Part shown: positions 44,625-56,603 of the stretch, piece by piece
Position numbering within the stretch: position 1 is the first letter of the stretch
How the letters are laid out: every line of letters starts with the position of its first letter
DNA from: Nemophila menziesii
Taxonomy: Eukaryota; Streptophyta; Magnoliopsida; Boraginales; Hydrophyllaceae
NCBI GenBank assembly: GCA_029959085.1
Contig: JARWIR010000010.1
Coordinates: 7,647,001 to 7,711,000 of the forward strand
Direction: 5' to 3'
Length of the DNA: 64,000 nucleotides
Translations under genes and position numbers: made by a program
The notes under the pieces: generated by a model
What the model saw: only the letters and a program-made list of their open reading frames with translations
Database searches by the model: none
What the model was told of the DNA's origin: nothing

Positions 44625-45920
44625 TAAGCGGGTTGCCATTTCATAAGACACTGATTTCGTTCTCCTCCATGCCCGAGATGAACAAAGATATCCATTTATT
44701 TGGAATCTCCAACGACTCCATAGACTCCCAAACATAATCCCATCGTAGCTTATCATAATCCTTCGTCAAATCTATTTTTATTGCTATGTAGCTCTTCTTT
44801 CTCTTTGTGTGCCTCATCATATAAACAATTTCACTCACTAAATCAACGTTATCAATCGTGGATCTCCGAGGAAGGAAGCTGCTCTTATAAGGCCCAATGT
44901 ATTCTGCAAGTATTGGTCACAAACAATTCACTAAAACTTTCATGCAGAATTTGTAGCTCACATTAATAAGACTAATCGACCTTAACTTTGAGATATCTTT
45001 TGGGTTAATAATCTTTGGGATGAGATGGATAAGGGTACCCAGGACTTCCTTCGGGAAACTTCTAGATAGTAATGTTAATCTCAACATAACACATACCGCT
45101 AGCCCCACTATACCCAAACACGTCTCGTAGAACCCCACAGTCATCCCATCCGATCATGGTGCCTTATGTGGGCTCACTTCAAAGGCCTCCACTTGGACCT
45201 CCTTGTCAGAAATCAGTTCGTCATGTAAAGATATGGATTCCGCCTCTAATGTTCTTAACTGTGGCACCAAAAATCTATTCCGCGTGGTCCCCTCTAATGT
45301 GTATAAAGATCGAAAGAAATCTCTGTCCCAAATCGCCTCATTCCCTTCATCTGTGATTACGTCATGGTTATTGTCCCTAATACGATACTTTCCCTTCCTG
45401 CCCTTTTTCATCAAACTGACAAGTAATAAAATATCGTATTGCGCTCACTTGAGTAGATCTAAACCGAATGGGCTCTCTGAAACCAGTGCATTTCTTCTTG
45501 TTCAAGTACACTCTCGTACTCTTTGCCAAGTCTCTTTTCTAAAATCACAAGTGATTCGTTGTATAATTCTTGAACGCCTTTTGAATACCCAAAATACGCG
45601 CCATAAGTCTCTTATTCTTTCTAAAAATATATTTGAAGGTATCGAATTTTCATTTGCCTAACTCTTGCTTCATGTCCGCAATATTCTCTCCCAGACTCGT
45701 ATCATCCCTTCTCCAATTATCCTGGACAAAATCCTTGGTACCTCCATGTGTAGCCCATGCATTCTCAAATAGGAAAAGTCGCACACAGTTTTGCTGAAGA
45801 ATCTAAGCATCTAACGTAATGAGAATAGACACGTGGTAGGAATGGATATGCGAGAGATGTCTAATCTTTGGATGCTGAAAACATTCTATCCAAAGGTCGT
45901 TACTATAAGCTCTATTAAGC
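44625..45920 (-). pseudogene. LINE-m fragment 3: end of endonuclease and start of reverse transcriptase
   Basis: Minus strand. From about 45919, LNRAYSNDLW and later LFLFENAWATHGGTKDFVQD resemble the endonuclease C terminus of plant LINE ORF2. Then come a linker (ITDEGNEAIWDRDFFRSLYT), the pre-RT motif VSPHKAP...SDGMTVGFYE, LIPKIINPKDISKLRSISLI, and KSYIAIKIDLTKDYDKLRWD, the first RT Asp motif. It stops at element C and continues at 26336. Upstream of about 45920 no endonuclease is visible, so the copy is 5'-truncated, as most LINEs are. Stops occur throughout. Confidence 0.85.
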
Positions 45921-46690
45921 GTTAATAATTAATTTACATGGTACACTAAATATCTTGAATAATACATATTGAACTTATACATATCGCTTAGCTTGGAAAA
46001 GAAAGAAAAGATAAGAGCTTAGTTTTCATATCATATTTATTCATGTATCTGACTTTTCATTAACAAAATGATTTGGTCATGGAAGAAGCATTAATACTCA
46101 ACTTGAGGATAAGCATTTAAGTTTGGGCATTGACTTCCTTTTGTGAAACACTAAACTTGTATACTTAATTTGTATTACGTTCACCTCCTAAATTAAATTG
46201 ATCCCTTTATCTTTGTCTTTTTTTAGTAGGAAAGACTTTTAGTATGAAGATATTAGGTTCTTGGAAGTATGGGGGTTTAGTTAAAAAAAAAAAGAAGGTA
46301 TGGTGGTTCGACCTTTCATGAACCGATAGGTCATTTATTTTTATTGTTATTATTAAAGGAAAGTACAAATTAAATCCTTATTTTTCTCAACTTTTCAATT
46401 AAAATCTTAGTTAAAAAAAATCATATAAAAGTCTCAATTTTAATTGGTTGGTTTAAATTTTTACGGTTTTACACCTCTTCTTTATGGGTATTGACCCAAA
46501 ACGAATTTTAAGGTTTTAAATATGTTTTTTTATTAAATAATTCAATAGTAAAAAACTAGTGCAAATCAAATCTGGGCTAGCACCGTAAAGAACAAATATA
46601 TATTTGAACAAAAACCAAAATTAATATATTGGTTTCTTATATTAACTTATAAATGGTTACATGGCTGGACCCAGAATGAAGAAAAACAAT
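45921..46690. other. Non-coding DNA, no gene recognised
   Basis: AT-rich. A short run 'aacttgaggataagcatttaagtttgggcattga' at about 46099-46132 looks like the end of another LTR retrotransposon (polypurine-like tract then TTGA), but no LTR pair is visible. A poly(A) run lies near 46281. Nothing else is supported. Confidence 0.4.
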
Positions 46691-46692
46691 AA

Positions 46693-47091
46693 GGGGCTGG
46701 CCCTATAATGAACAAAAACAATAAGAGGCTAACCCCATATAAAACAGAACATAAACTGGCTTATTTCATAATTTTTAATGGGTTGTACCCATACTATACA
46801 AAAAAATTCACCAAAATTTAAACCATATTGGGGCAGCCCCATTACAACCAAAAACTATAGTGAAATAACCCACCGGCTACACCTATCAATTTGGGGCTGG
46901 CCCCATTACAAATGAAATAAAAAAACACACAACTATTTGTTAACAAACAGATCAACGAACTGCTGGTTGACTTCGTGTTCTTTCTGTTCTTCTGCAAGAC
47001 GCGAAGATGGTGGGGTGGTTTTCTTTTATGCGGTGGCGGGCTTCTACTGGGATGGCCCCATTACCAACCCAAACCTATCTGGGGCTGGCCC
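46693..47091. repeat. Degenerate palindromic repeat, core GGGGCTGGCCCC
   Basis: Six related copies at 46693-46703, 46725-46736, 46830-46840, 46893-46904, 47049-47059 and 47081-47091. They are often followed by 'attac' and preceded by 'aaaacaataa'. Spacing is irregular. Confidence 0.55.
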
Positions 47092-47613
47092 ATAAAATGC
47101 AATTGCGATTAAATACACGAACAAGAGGGTGGTCATGGCGGGTTGACTTCGCCACTCGGTGGTGGTGGCGTTGGTGGACAGCAAATAGGTGCAGGACAGA
47201 AGCGACGGTGAAGGGTTCATTGCGTTGAGAACTAGCGCTCCAGATCTGCTCCAGCGGCGCCGACGGTCTCCACGCGATCCAGATCTGCTCCAATGGCTTT
47301 CTTCTGCAACCCGGCGGCGCTGCATCTCGGTGATGGTGAGTACTTCGGTCACAGAGAGAGAGCAGCAGAGATGGTTGGTGATGGTGGGGTTGGGTGTCTT
47401 CTGCAACTCGAGGTGGTGGTGATTTTGGTGAAACAACATGTGAAGCGTTCGAGATCTGATGGGGATGAACATTAGGGGTCGGTGGTGGTGCTGGTGATAA
47501 AGGCGACAATGGGATCTGATGGGGATGAAGCTCGACATGGTGATGATGGATGTGATGGTCGTGGTGGGTTTGTGGTGGTGAGTGGGTTCGTGGGGGCGGT
47601 ATGGTGGCAATAT

Positions 47614-47616
<3 letters not shown>

Positions 47617-47689
<73 letters not shown>
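47617..47689. repeat. (AG)n microsatellite
   Basis: About 36 uninterrupted AG units. The GC-richer sequence before it (46980-47600) shows open frames on both strands, but their proteins are low-complexity and look non-coding. Confidence 0.95.
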
Positions 47690-47692
<3 letters not shown>

Positions 47693-47885
47693 GGATGGGG
47701 TGGGAGATTTTCAGTTCCTTAATAGGGTTGGGGATGGGTTTTTTGTTTTTTATTGTGGGAAAAGGGTTTTGGAGTATTTTGGTACAATACCAATCAAGTT
47801 GAACTGGTTAAGCGGTTAGTTGGGGTTGAGATTTTAAAAAGAAAGTAGGATGGGTATTGGGCTTTAAAAAATAACTGCCCATTAT

Positions 47886-47908
47886 AATAATAATTATTAT
47901 TATTATCA

Positions 47909-48003
<95 letters not shown>
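47886..48003. repeat. (ATT)n microsatellite
   Basis: About 38 ATT units with a few TCA interruptions near 47907-47935. Confidence 0.95.
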
Positions 48004-48005
<2 letters not shown>

Positions 48006-48576
48006 TTTTGGTCATAGCTAAATTATTACATAACTGTCTCGTATTGCTTACCTAAACTAGGCAATATATTCAAGAGAAAAGCAAAAAAGGCATCAATATG
48101 ATGCCTTTATCCCCTCAAACTAGGAAAATCAAGATAAGGTTGTAAGATTAACCCCACACGAAGGTGGAAATAACCTCACCTATATGGTTGTTTTAGTTGT
48201 CGTTATGGATTTGGTAATGTTATTATAGTGCTTCTAGTCACTAGTTTGTCTTTTAATGAATTAGCTAATCTGTGACTCAGAGAAAGATTCTAGGGTTATC
48301 AAGAAAAAAGGTGACGTTAGCTTAATTTTCTTCCTAAAAAAATTATAGCCGGTTTTGGGATAGAAGGTGCCTCACGCGCTAATTATTTTAACGCATTAAA
48401 GTTTACTATGCGCTTTCCCTTTTTATCCGGATCACACTAAAAAAAAAAAAAAATCATATTTTTTGGTTTTCTTTTGTCAGGATCAATTGTTATTTCCTAG
48501 ATCTTCAGGAATCTTATAATAAAATCATGGGGTTGTTGTTGAAAACATCCTCCTTAAACTCTCTAATTGTTTTTTT

Positions 48577-49247
48577 ATGCCTTCAATAATCTTATTTATA
48601 AAAAAATGCCTAATGAAATAATTATTTATAGAAAACATCCCCTTTATATTTTCTATACCTTTATTAATTCCATCACATGCGCGCGTCCGTGAAATTTTTT
48701 TAAAATCGTCATAATTAATTCAAAAAAAATCAGAAAATTAAAAAAAAAATATTTTTGAATAAATCTAATTAATATTTACGTCTATGAATTTTTTTGATTT
48801 TTTTTGAATTTTTTTAATTTTTTCGAATTTTTTTAATTTTTTTTTCGCAAACACGGAATTCCATGTTTTAAACATGGAATTCCATGTTTTAAACCGTGAA
48901 ATAAACATGAAATTCCATGTTTCAAACATGAAATTCCATGTTTCAAACACGAAATTCCATGTTTCTGCGAAAAAAAAAGATTAAAAAAATAAAAAAAAAT
49001 CAAAAAAAATCAAAAAATTCAGAAAATTCCGAAAAAAATCATAGACGTAAATATTAATTTGATTTATCCAAATATAATTTTTTTTGATTTTTTTTGAATT
49101 AGTTATGACGATTTTAAAAAAATTTCACGGACGCGCGCGTGTTTATTAGTTTTTTTCTTATTTTTTAATTGTTAATTATAAAAAGGCTGTTTTCAATAAA
49201 TATTTTTTTCTAGGCACCTTTTTCTAAATAAGTTTTTTAATAGGCAT
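48577..49247. repeat. Foldback (long inverted repeat) element
   Basis: Arms of roughly 270 bases pair across a centre at about 48850-48965. Outer arm: atgcct at 48577 against aggcat at 49242-49247. Inner arm: gcgcgtccgtgaaattttt at about 48680 against its complement ending near 49135, and 'aatatttacgtctatga' against 'tcatagacgtaaatatt'. The centre holds about five copies of a near-palindromic 20-mer built on catggaattccatgttt. No coding sequence. It could be a MITE-like or foldback transposon; no convincing target duplication was found. Confidence 0.65.
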
Positions 49248-49375
49248 CAATCAACAATTGGCTCTAAAATCATCTCCATTTTCAGTTTTTTTATTCGCGA
49301 TTCGGATCTCTTCTAAACTTATATCATACCTGCTTCTTTTTCGTTTTTTTTTAAACATTCCTTTTAATCTAAGCA

Positions 49376-50671
49376 ATGGCACCAAACAAAATATCAGCTC
49401 AAAAAGACATTACAAGACAAATTGTCGAAAATGCTAATCAATCTTTGAAGAATAACAACAATAATACGAGATCTACTAGTAATAATAAAAGTGTTTAAAA
49501 CAAATTCAAAAGTGTTGTGTAAAAATCGGCTGAATTCTCTGCATTTAAACAAGCCTAAGGAAAACAGAGCTCTGAAATCAATTGTAGTATTCCAACCACT
49601 ACACTTGTTTAGATTAGCCCTAAAAATCTGATCTACTCAGAGAAAGAGGTTAGTGAAAATGACATCCAACTTAAAGAAATAGTCACATAGCAAAGCAAAA
49701 ATACTCAACAGTCTAACCTGTTTGATGTTAAAATAAAAAATAATTTGAAACTTGGATTTCATGAAACAGTTATACATGAAGGATGCACAATTATTAAACC
49801 ACCCCACAGGCTGTGTTTGAAGACGATGCCAAAATATGGTCAAATTGCTTAGTAGGACAATTTATAGAGGTCCTCCATAATTTTACATGATTACTAATTT
49901 TGTAAAATATTAGTGGAAGAATTTCGGTAGAGTTAACATAAAGTCTAATGGTAAGATGTATGTGTTTAGCTCTGAAGATAAGGTTAATTGCAACAAAACT
50001 TTAGAGAAAATATGGCATGTAGGTGGAAACCCCATGTTCTTAAGGGAATGGAAAACAGATATATAAATTGTTAAGATTGAAGTCAACAAAGTACCACTCT
50101 GGATTAAACTAAAAAAATATGCCAATGAATCAATGGACAAACGAGGGTTAAGGCTATATTGCAAGTGGAATTGGTACACTAATTCAAATGGATTCAATAA
50201 CTGAATCTAGAACAAGATTGGGATACACTCGTGTTTGTGCTGAAGTGAATTTACATGTTAAGTTACCTAATAAGGTACATACTTATACAAAATTAAGTGA
50301 ACTTCATGAGGTGGACGTTATATATGAAGGAAGTCTGATCAATGTCCTAAGTGCCAGAGTTTTGATCATATAAAGCTGAAAAGAAAATATGGATGCCCAA
50401 GCTCAACAAACCAGATCAACAAAATGAGTTAATTAATGAGAAGGCTGTCGACATACCAATAGTAAGAAGAACAGTGCTGAACAGTGGAAATTTGTCGCTA
50501 AAAGACCTAAGAATCATAACCAAGCTAGTAGTAGCAAGTGTATATATTTCTAAGACTAATTCCTGTAATATTTTGAATAGTCCCTTATCTTCACTTGATG
50601 ATGATGTCTTGCGTATCATAAATAGTAAACAAACAAAGGAAGGACACAAACCTAAACCTCCTGATCCATGA
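49376..50671 (+). pseudogene. LINE-p ORF1: RNA-binding Gag-like protein
   Basis: ATG 49376 (MAPNKISAQKDITRQIVENA), then a broken frame with many stops up to about 50180. The later part reads VPLWIKLKKYANESMDKRGL, MDSITESRTRLGYTRVCAEV and LPNKVHTYTKLSELHEVDVI. It ends with a zinc-knuckle start KCPKCQSFDHIKLK in a shifted frame. These are marks of plant L1-like ORF1 (the DUF4283-type fold and a CCHC knuckle). ORF1 normally packages LINE RNA. The last segment (50393-50671) is open and ends in TGA overlapping the ATG of ORF2. Confidence 0.8.
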
Positions 50672-50776
50672 TCATTGGATCATGGAATGTAAGGGGGTTG
50701 AACACACTCCTTAGACAACTTGATGTCCTAAATTTCATGCTCAGTAGAAAGGTGTAAATTATGCGTTTGTTGGAAC
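50668..50776 (+). pseudogene. LINE-p ORF2 start (endonuclease N terminus)
   Basis: ATG at 50668 overlaps the ORF1 stop as ATGA. The frame gives MIIGSWNVRGLNTLLRQLDV, the classical start of plant LINE endonucleases. A stop occurs 30 codons in. Solo LTR J interrupts at 50776 inside the 'LLETK' motif, and the sequence resumes at 55460. Confidence 0.82.
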
Positions 50777-52255
50777 TGTCTTGGTTCCAGGTGTGATAAT
50801 AATTTTCTACCTATAAAACTATGACTCCCCGCAAGCGTACAAGTCGTTATCAAGTAAAAATATGATAAACTCAAGGTTATTGTTCCTTAGGGACTACCAA
50901 GATTGTATTAATTAGGTTTTGAATGTAATATAATGTAAAGTTGCAGGGTAAATAAGATAAAATAATTGATATTTGTTTGATTCTCGAATTGAAAACTAAA
51001 TCATAATATAATAAAAGGTTAACTAAAGTGAAATTAAATAAAATACTAAAAAGTGTAGAAAAGATTAAAGGTAATGCCTGATTCTTGTGAGTACTTCTCC
51101 TAATTAATTATTATCTTGTTACTGGTATAAGGGAGAATTGAGCGATTCTCATTAACCGAGATTTAACCATCCTTATAAATCCCATCCGGGTAGACTTAGA
51201 AGGCAACCGTAGACACCTAAGGTTTTCAGGTGAATTTAGTTCCAACCATATTGAATACATATAGGGAAAGACCTTCAGATTCACTACCTCGCACTAGGCG
51301 TTTATATACTATGTCCGAAATTCGACCCCCTCCCGGGTGATAGTCGAAAGTCTCAAGCTACCCAATAATTGATCAGGGCATGGATAGCCAACAAGCATGA
51401 ATATTAGATCAATGGAATAAATAAAACCTCAATTCATTTCATTAAATTAATATCCCATCCAGAAAATATATAATAATCAATTAGGGTTGATACCCATGGA
51501 AAATTTCAAGCAATAAAAGTTTATCTCATACTAAAAAAATGAAAATACAGTAAAACTAATGATAAAATCACGTTCAGTAGATAAAATAGACTCAAATTAA
51601 CCTAAAATACCAAATGATTCGGCTGTGGAATGGTAGAAAATGATGAAATTTGGGTGGAACCCTCCCTCCTTCTCCAGGCGCGTAGCTCCTTTCTCTGTTG
51701 AAATAACTTGATAAAAAGTGAAGTGTAATGAAGGATGCTGAAAATACGGTCTCTAATATTCTTATATACTTGGTCCAATAACGTTCGGGACCTAATGGAT
51801 TCACTGAAGTGTCTTAAAACTGGCCCATCCCATTTTTGACCAATGCTGTTCAGCTTCGAGTCGTGTTGGAAAAATTGACATCACTTTCTTGTCTCAACTC
51901 TGAATCGACTTCAGTCACCTCCCACGCGACACTAACTTCAAGATCCGTCCTAATAAAAATGAATTTCTTCAAAATCTCTGACCAATTTGTCGTGGTGGCT
52001 GAAACAATGTGACATCAAGACTTTTTGGGTAAATGCTCTAGCTTCCTAAAAGTGACTTTAAGTTCTCTTTACGCCTTGGTCGGGTTCGGACTTCAATTCT
52101 TGACTTCTCTTAAATTTCCTTGGAATCTAGTGTCAACTATGTACCTAAAAGATACACACTTAATGCACAATTAAAACACAAAAACTTGATAAATAGCATA
52201 ATGTCCAAAAGAATGCATAAAGTAAGATATGAAAAATATTAGGTAAAAATACCTC
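50777..52255 (-). repeat. Solo LTR J, main part
   Basis: Minus-strand LTR of a related but more divergent family, flanked by GGAAC (50772-50776) and GTAAC (55455-55459). It is split by element I. The remaining 71 bases (55384-55454) hold its 5' end, with the family inverted repeat 'gatgtctcgtaagtag...aggagacat'. Total about 1550 bp. Removing J rejoins the LINE-p frame as LLETKVR. No internal region is attached. Confidence 0.75.
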
Positions 52256-55200
52256 TGAAGTCGCCTAGGGTGTGATAAAATAATAGATAAATAAACGCAA
52301 ATAAACACCCTAGGCTAGCACGGTTCTGCAAGTATACAAGACGTATGCAAGTTTTAAATGATAAATAAGATTCGTTCCTCAGAGACTACGAAAGTTAGAG
52401 AAAACTTATGCAAATTATCAAGTGCAAATATAGAAGCTAGACATAATAATAATACGCAAATAAATAAAAGACAAATAGATTTTTATTTGGGTTTTTGAAT
52501 AAGAAAATTAACTAATAATTAAAGACAAAAATTTAAATGCAAAGAAAAGAAGATAGTATGAGAGTTTAGCCTGAGTAATTAGCAAGTAATCCCCACCAGT
52601 CTTGCCTTTCTAAACATGTAAGGGTGAATCATGTAGTATTCCAATAATCGGTTTCAACTGTGCTAGGTAGTTTAAAATAGGGTTTACATGTGTCAATAAG
52701 GGTCCTAAGCAAACTTTTCCTACAATTGAGTAATGATGCTAACACCATAATCAACAATAAAGAACATTAGGTAGTCAACAACAAGAAGAAGTAGGAGGAG
52801 AATAAGAACAGAACACAATGAATGATCTTAGAGCAAAATATCTAAAAAGTCTCATGTAGTAATGCTCAAGAAATAATGCACACGTATGCTTAATATACAC
52901 ATAATCAACAATCCATAAATTCAAGTCAAGATTAATTTCGCAATGCCAGAAGGAGAGGTCTCAACTCAGTTCGTGCTAATGGCTATAGGTTGTTCATAGG
53001 TCTTAATATAGCATCCAATGGTCCACTTACCTACAACCTAGTAGATCAATTGTTTCTCCACCAAGCAGTTAGAAATCCTAAGGCCTTTACGGTTATAATG
53101 GGGCTTAGGGAAGGTGTGTTATATTTGGATAATGAAAAGTGAGCTTTTGGCTCTCTCTTCACATTCCATCAACGAGTCGCCCTAGAGCTTGAGTTTTAAC
53201 TTGAGATGTTCTCACTCAACCCAATTTTTGATGCTTTTGATGTGCATCCCCAATAATCCCAAATAAAACCTTTCATGATGATATACAAATTTCACTTTGC
53301 CGGTCCGAATATATATTCTTTTAATATCAATTTTTTCTTTTATATAACTATGACTCTCTTTTTGATATTCGAGATATCACGCTATTTTTTCTCATATTTT
53401 TTTTTTCAATTCATGCTTTTCAGCTTTTTTCATTCACTATTACCCCGGAAAAGGGTTACAATAATAACTTTTTCATCATCAATAAAATCACAATTACAAT
53501 TTCCCAAACCCAATGTTCCCTAATAATGAAACCCACCATCCCAAACTCAAGCTCTAAAAATGACTTGTCTCAGGTTTTGCTATTCGAGTGCGGGTCATAT
53601 AGATAAGTCCTACAAACTAAGGGTATGGATTATAATGTGGTTAAATAAAAGGCTTTAGACAGGCTTAGAGGGGCTAAGACGGATAAATAATAATAATAAT
53701 CAAATAAAAAGGGTGAGAAGGTATAAAAGGCTTCAAGTGGCTTCAATATGAAAGAGCTGCCTTATTCGTTTTTCTAACTACCAGATTTTTTTACTTGTTC
53801 ACTACTAGTTCATAGATAAGCGGGTTTTCAACTAATTTCAAGCCTCACGTTCTACACACCAAATAACTCTCCCTAAGTTTCAACGTATCTTCTTAGCATT
53901 GCTCATTAACTTTTCTATCTTTTATTTCCTGTTTTCATACATGCATACTAAACATATTTATGACATCTTTCAAAAACATACTACCTACTATCATTGACCT
54001 AATTAAATCATGCTCAAATAGGTACATTCAACATATTCTATGCCTATTTCAACCCAAAAATTTTAAATTTTATGCAAAAACAAAAAGGAAGATGGGACAA
54101 CGAATCCCCACCCCCAACTCAAAAGTGAGTCGTGTCCCCACGATTCGAAAAAGACTCAATAAAGAAATAATATTTAAAATTAAACTAAACTAAACTACCT
54201 AATGCATACAAGAAATTAAGAAGAAGAATTAGAAAGGGGTACCTGGCCATAAAGATCCATCATTTCCTCCTCCTCCGAAGAAGAATAATTGTCAATATCC
54301 AAGGTCTCATTTACTTCACCCAATTGTTGATTAATCTTTACAATTTCCTTCCATAGTACTTTGTTTTATTTCTTAGATAATTGACTTCATGTTGCAATTT
54401 GATTGCCCATTGGGGTATGCAAGAATTATTCTGATATGAAGAGGAAGAAGAAGAACCTTGATCTTGAATTTGTGTATTTTCTTTAAGCTTTGATGGTACA
54501 GACATCCTAGCTGGTAATCTCTTGGGTAGTGGTTGTGCTGGTTCCTCTATCTTTGGTTTCTTTTCAATAGGCTCATCGAGATCGATGTGCCTTTCAATTG
54601 TGGCTCCAGGCAAATTTTTGTTCTTCCCTAGGATGAAACACTTCCTCTTTTAATCCATAGAATATGTTCTGTTTGTCACGTTTGATTGACCCACAACTCA
54701 AGTTACACCAAGGATGGAATAAAGATAAGAAAGATTGGTGTGGCTTGAGTTTCTTGCTTGGAATTGATGATAGAAGAAGGTTTCTTGATAATTCTTGGAA
54801 GAATTCTTGATAGTTTGATGATCTTGGTGGTGTTTTATTGTGTAGTCTGATGATTTTGATGAAGAATTTGTGTTTATGGAGGAAGGAGGAGAGGATTATT
54901 GATGTTGTTGTGTTTATTGTGGAGGTTTATACAAGCTTCAAGGTCTATTTATAAGGTTTGGGTCTGGAAAATTCGTGTTGAAGAGGCTAGGGTTAACTCT
55001 TGATATGGTAAGAAGTGGATTTGGAAACAATTTCTTCAAAACCGACCTCAGACCGGCATTACCGGCCAAAACGCTGGCTTACCGGTGCTAGAGTTGATTA
55101 TTTTTTAAACTCTCGGCAATGAACACGAATCGATACCCGAGGCCTCTTTCCTTTATCTCTTAAAAATTAACTTTCCCTCTAATTAATTACCATATATCTT

Positions 55201-55378
55201 TTAAGCTACGCACTAAATAAACAATTAACCCATATGCTCTAAAAATAATAAATAATTAAATAAAGACACCAAATATGAAAGTGTACTAAATCATAAGAAA
55301 ATCAACCTATACTCTAATAAATACACCTTAAATTATGTCTCCAACTAATATTAAATCATCACAAATGAGGAGATATCA
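52256..55378 (-). mobile_element. Element I: deleted B/D-family copy lacking gag-pol
   Basis: TSD ACCTC (52251-52255 and 55379-55383). The low end is a truncated 3' LTR (52256 to about 52735). It jumps directly into the shared 3' untranslated region (about 52770-54228), then the 3' ORF, TATA box (54946-54953) and a remnant palindrome array (about 55051-55140), then about 235 bases of the 5' LTR. Everything from the primer-binding site through integrase is deleted, as are most of both LTRs. Hairpin 2 is at 54127-54146, with one broken pair. Confidence 0.85.
54229..54679 (-). pseudogene. Element I 3' ORF
   Basis: Homologous to the B and D 3' ORFs. The start ATG is changed to GTG (54679), a stop lies near codon 10, and the frame then gives LPGATIERHIDLDEPIEK, PAQPLPKRLPARMS and QGSSSSSSYQNNS. 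The coiled-coil end is frameshifted. The start and end are set by comparison with B. Confidence 0.6.
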
Positions 55379-55459
55379 ACCTCACTTAGGTCCCATTAAC
55401 CTTCAAAAAGATGTCTCGTAAGTAGATTAATCTATCAGAAAAGAGGAGACATTTGTAAC

Positions 55460-56603
55460 TAAAGTAAGATTCAACAATATGAAGACAAATATGGATGACT
55501 ATTTAAAAAATTTCAACATTATACATAACTATATTATAGATACTTGAGGTAGAGTTTGGAATATTTGAAAAATAACAACATTCCGATCAGGCTCATTGAA
55601 GATTCTTTTCAAGCAATTCTAGTGGAGATGATTGACTTGAGTGACACCACTAAGATTATTTTGTGTGTGATCTATGCAAGTAATAATGATAAAGAGAGAA
55701 TGCTACTTTGGAGGGATATCATTAGATGGAGTAAAGATTACATAAATTAAACTTTTGGGTGCATTGGTGATTTCATCAAAATTCTTAGAGTGGAGGATAA
55801 ACTGAACTCTGATGATATAGTTGAGTGTACACAACAGTTTATTGATTGTGTTGACGAGGCTAAACTTTATGAACATCAAACTTGTGGAATTTTAAACATG
55901 GAGTAATAGAAGCAGACAAAGCCCAGGGCAAGTAGAATTGACAAGTTTCTCATTAATACTAAGTGGTTTGATCAAATTCATTCAAATGTACTGTGCCTCA
56001 CTCCATCAACTTTTGATCATTGTGCTCTACATGTAACCATTGGTAATAATCATAGAAGAGCTCCTTGTTCTTTTAAATTCTTTAATATATGGACCAAATA
56101 CATTGAGTTTTAAGATGTTAATTCAAAGGTCTAGACCTTTTAAGCACAAGGTTCATATATGTATAAGCTTTATACTAAACAATGGGAAGTTAAGAAGGTT
56201 TTAAATGCCTTTATCATTAAGTACTTTAAAAAAGGATCCTGCTTATATAACTAATATCAAAACTAAGCTTGATTTGTTACAAAATTCTATCATGCAAGGT
56301 AATGGTGATGATATGATTATCGTTGAGGAGAAGATTATTCTTAGAAGTCTTGAAGAAGCTATATTAAATGAGCATGAAGTACTTAAGAAAAAAATCCGTG
56401 CCACTTGGACAAAGGAGAGTGATTGTAGTTTAGCTTATTACTACAAGTTGATTAACGAACGACAATCCAGAAAAAAGCCTAGCACTTTTATTGATGATCA
56501 TGGAAATGTTATATTCTCACCTGAACATATAAAAGATGAATTCATTAATTTCTATAAAGATTTGATTGGGAATGAGGATAAGAAGTTTGTTCTATAAGTA
56601 TAC
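55460..56603 (+). pseudogene. LINE-p ORF2 continued: endonuclease to pre-RT region
   Basis: Decayed frames read NFNIIHNYIID, IILCVIYASNNDKERMLLW, TWSNRSRQSPG, SRIDKFLINTKWFDQI with a DHC motif, SFKFFNIWTKYIEF, then a clean open stretch at 56205-56597 (IRATWTKESDCSLAYYYKL, DEFINFYKDLIG). These follow the order of a plant L1-like ORF2 from endonuclease to the region just before RT. Element G interrupts at 56604. Confidence 0.82.

Noticed and set aside
46099..46132. 3' end of another LTR retrotransposon
   Set aside because: Polypurine-like run only; no matching LTR or internal coding sequence could be found.
47044..47616. Long open frames on both strands (190 and 144 codons on the minus strand)
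   Set aside because: The proteins are His/Pro/Ser low-complexity products of GC-richer repeated sequence. The two frames overlap each other and neither shows a known domain.
47794..48015. Poly-Asn open frame
   Set aside because: It is only a translation of the ATT microsatellite.
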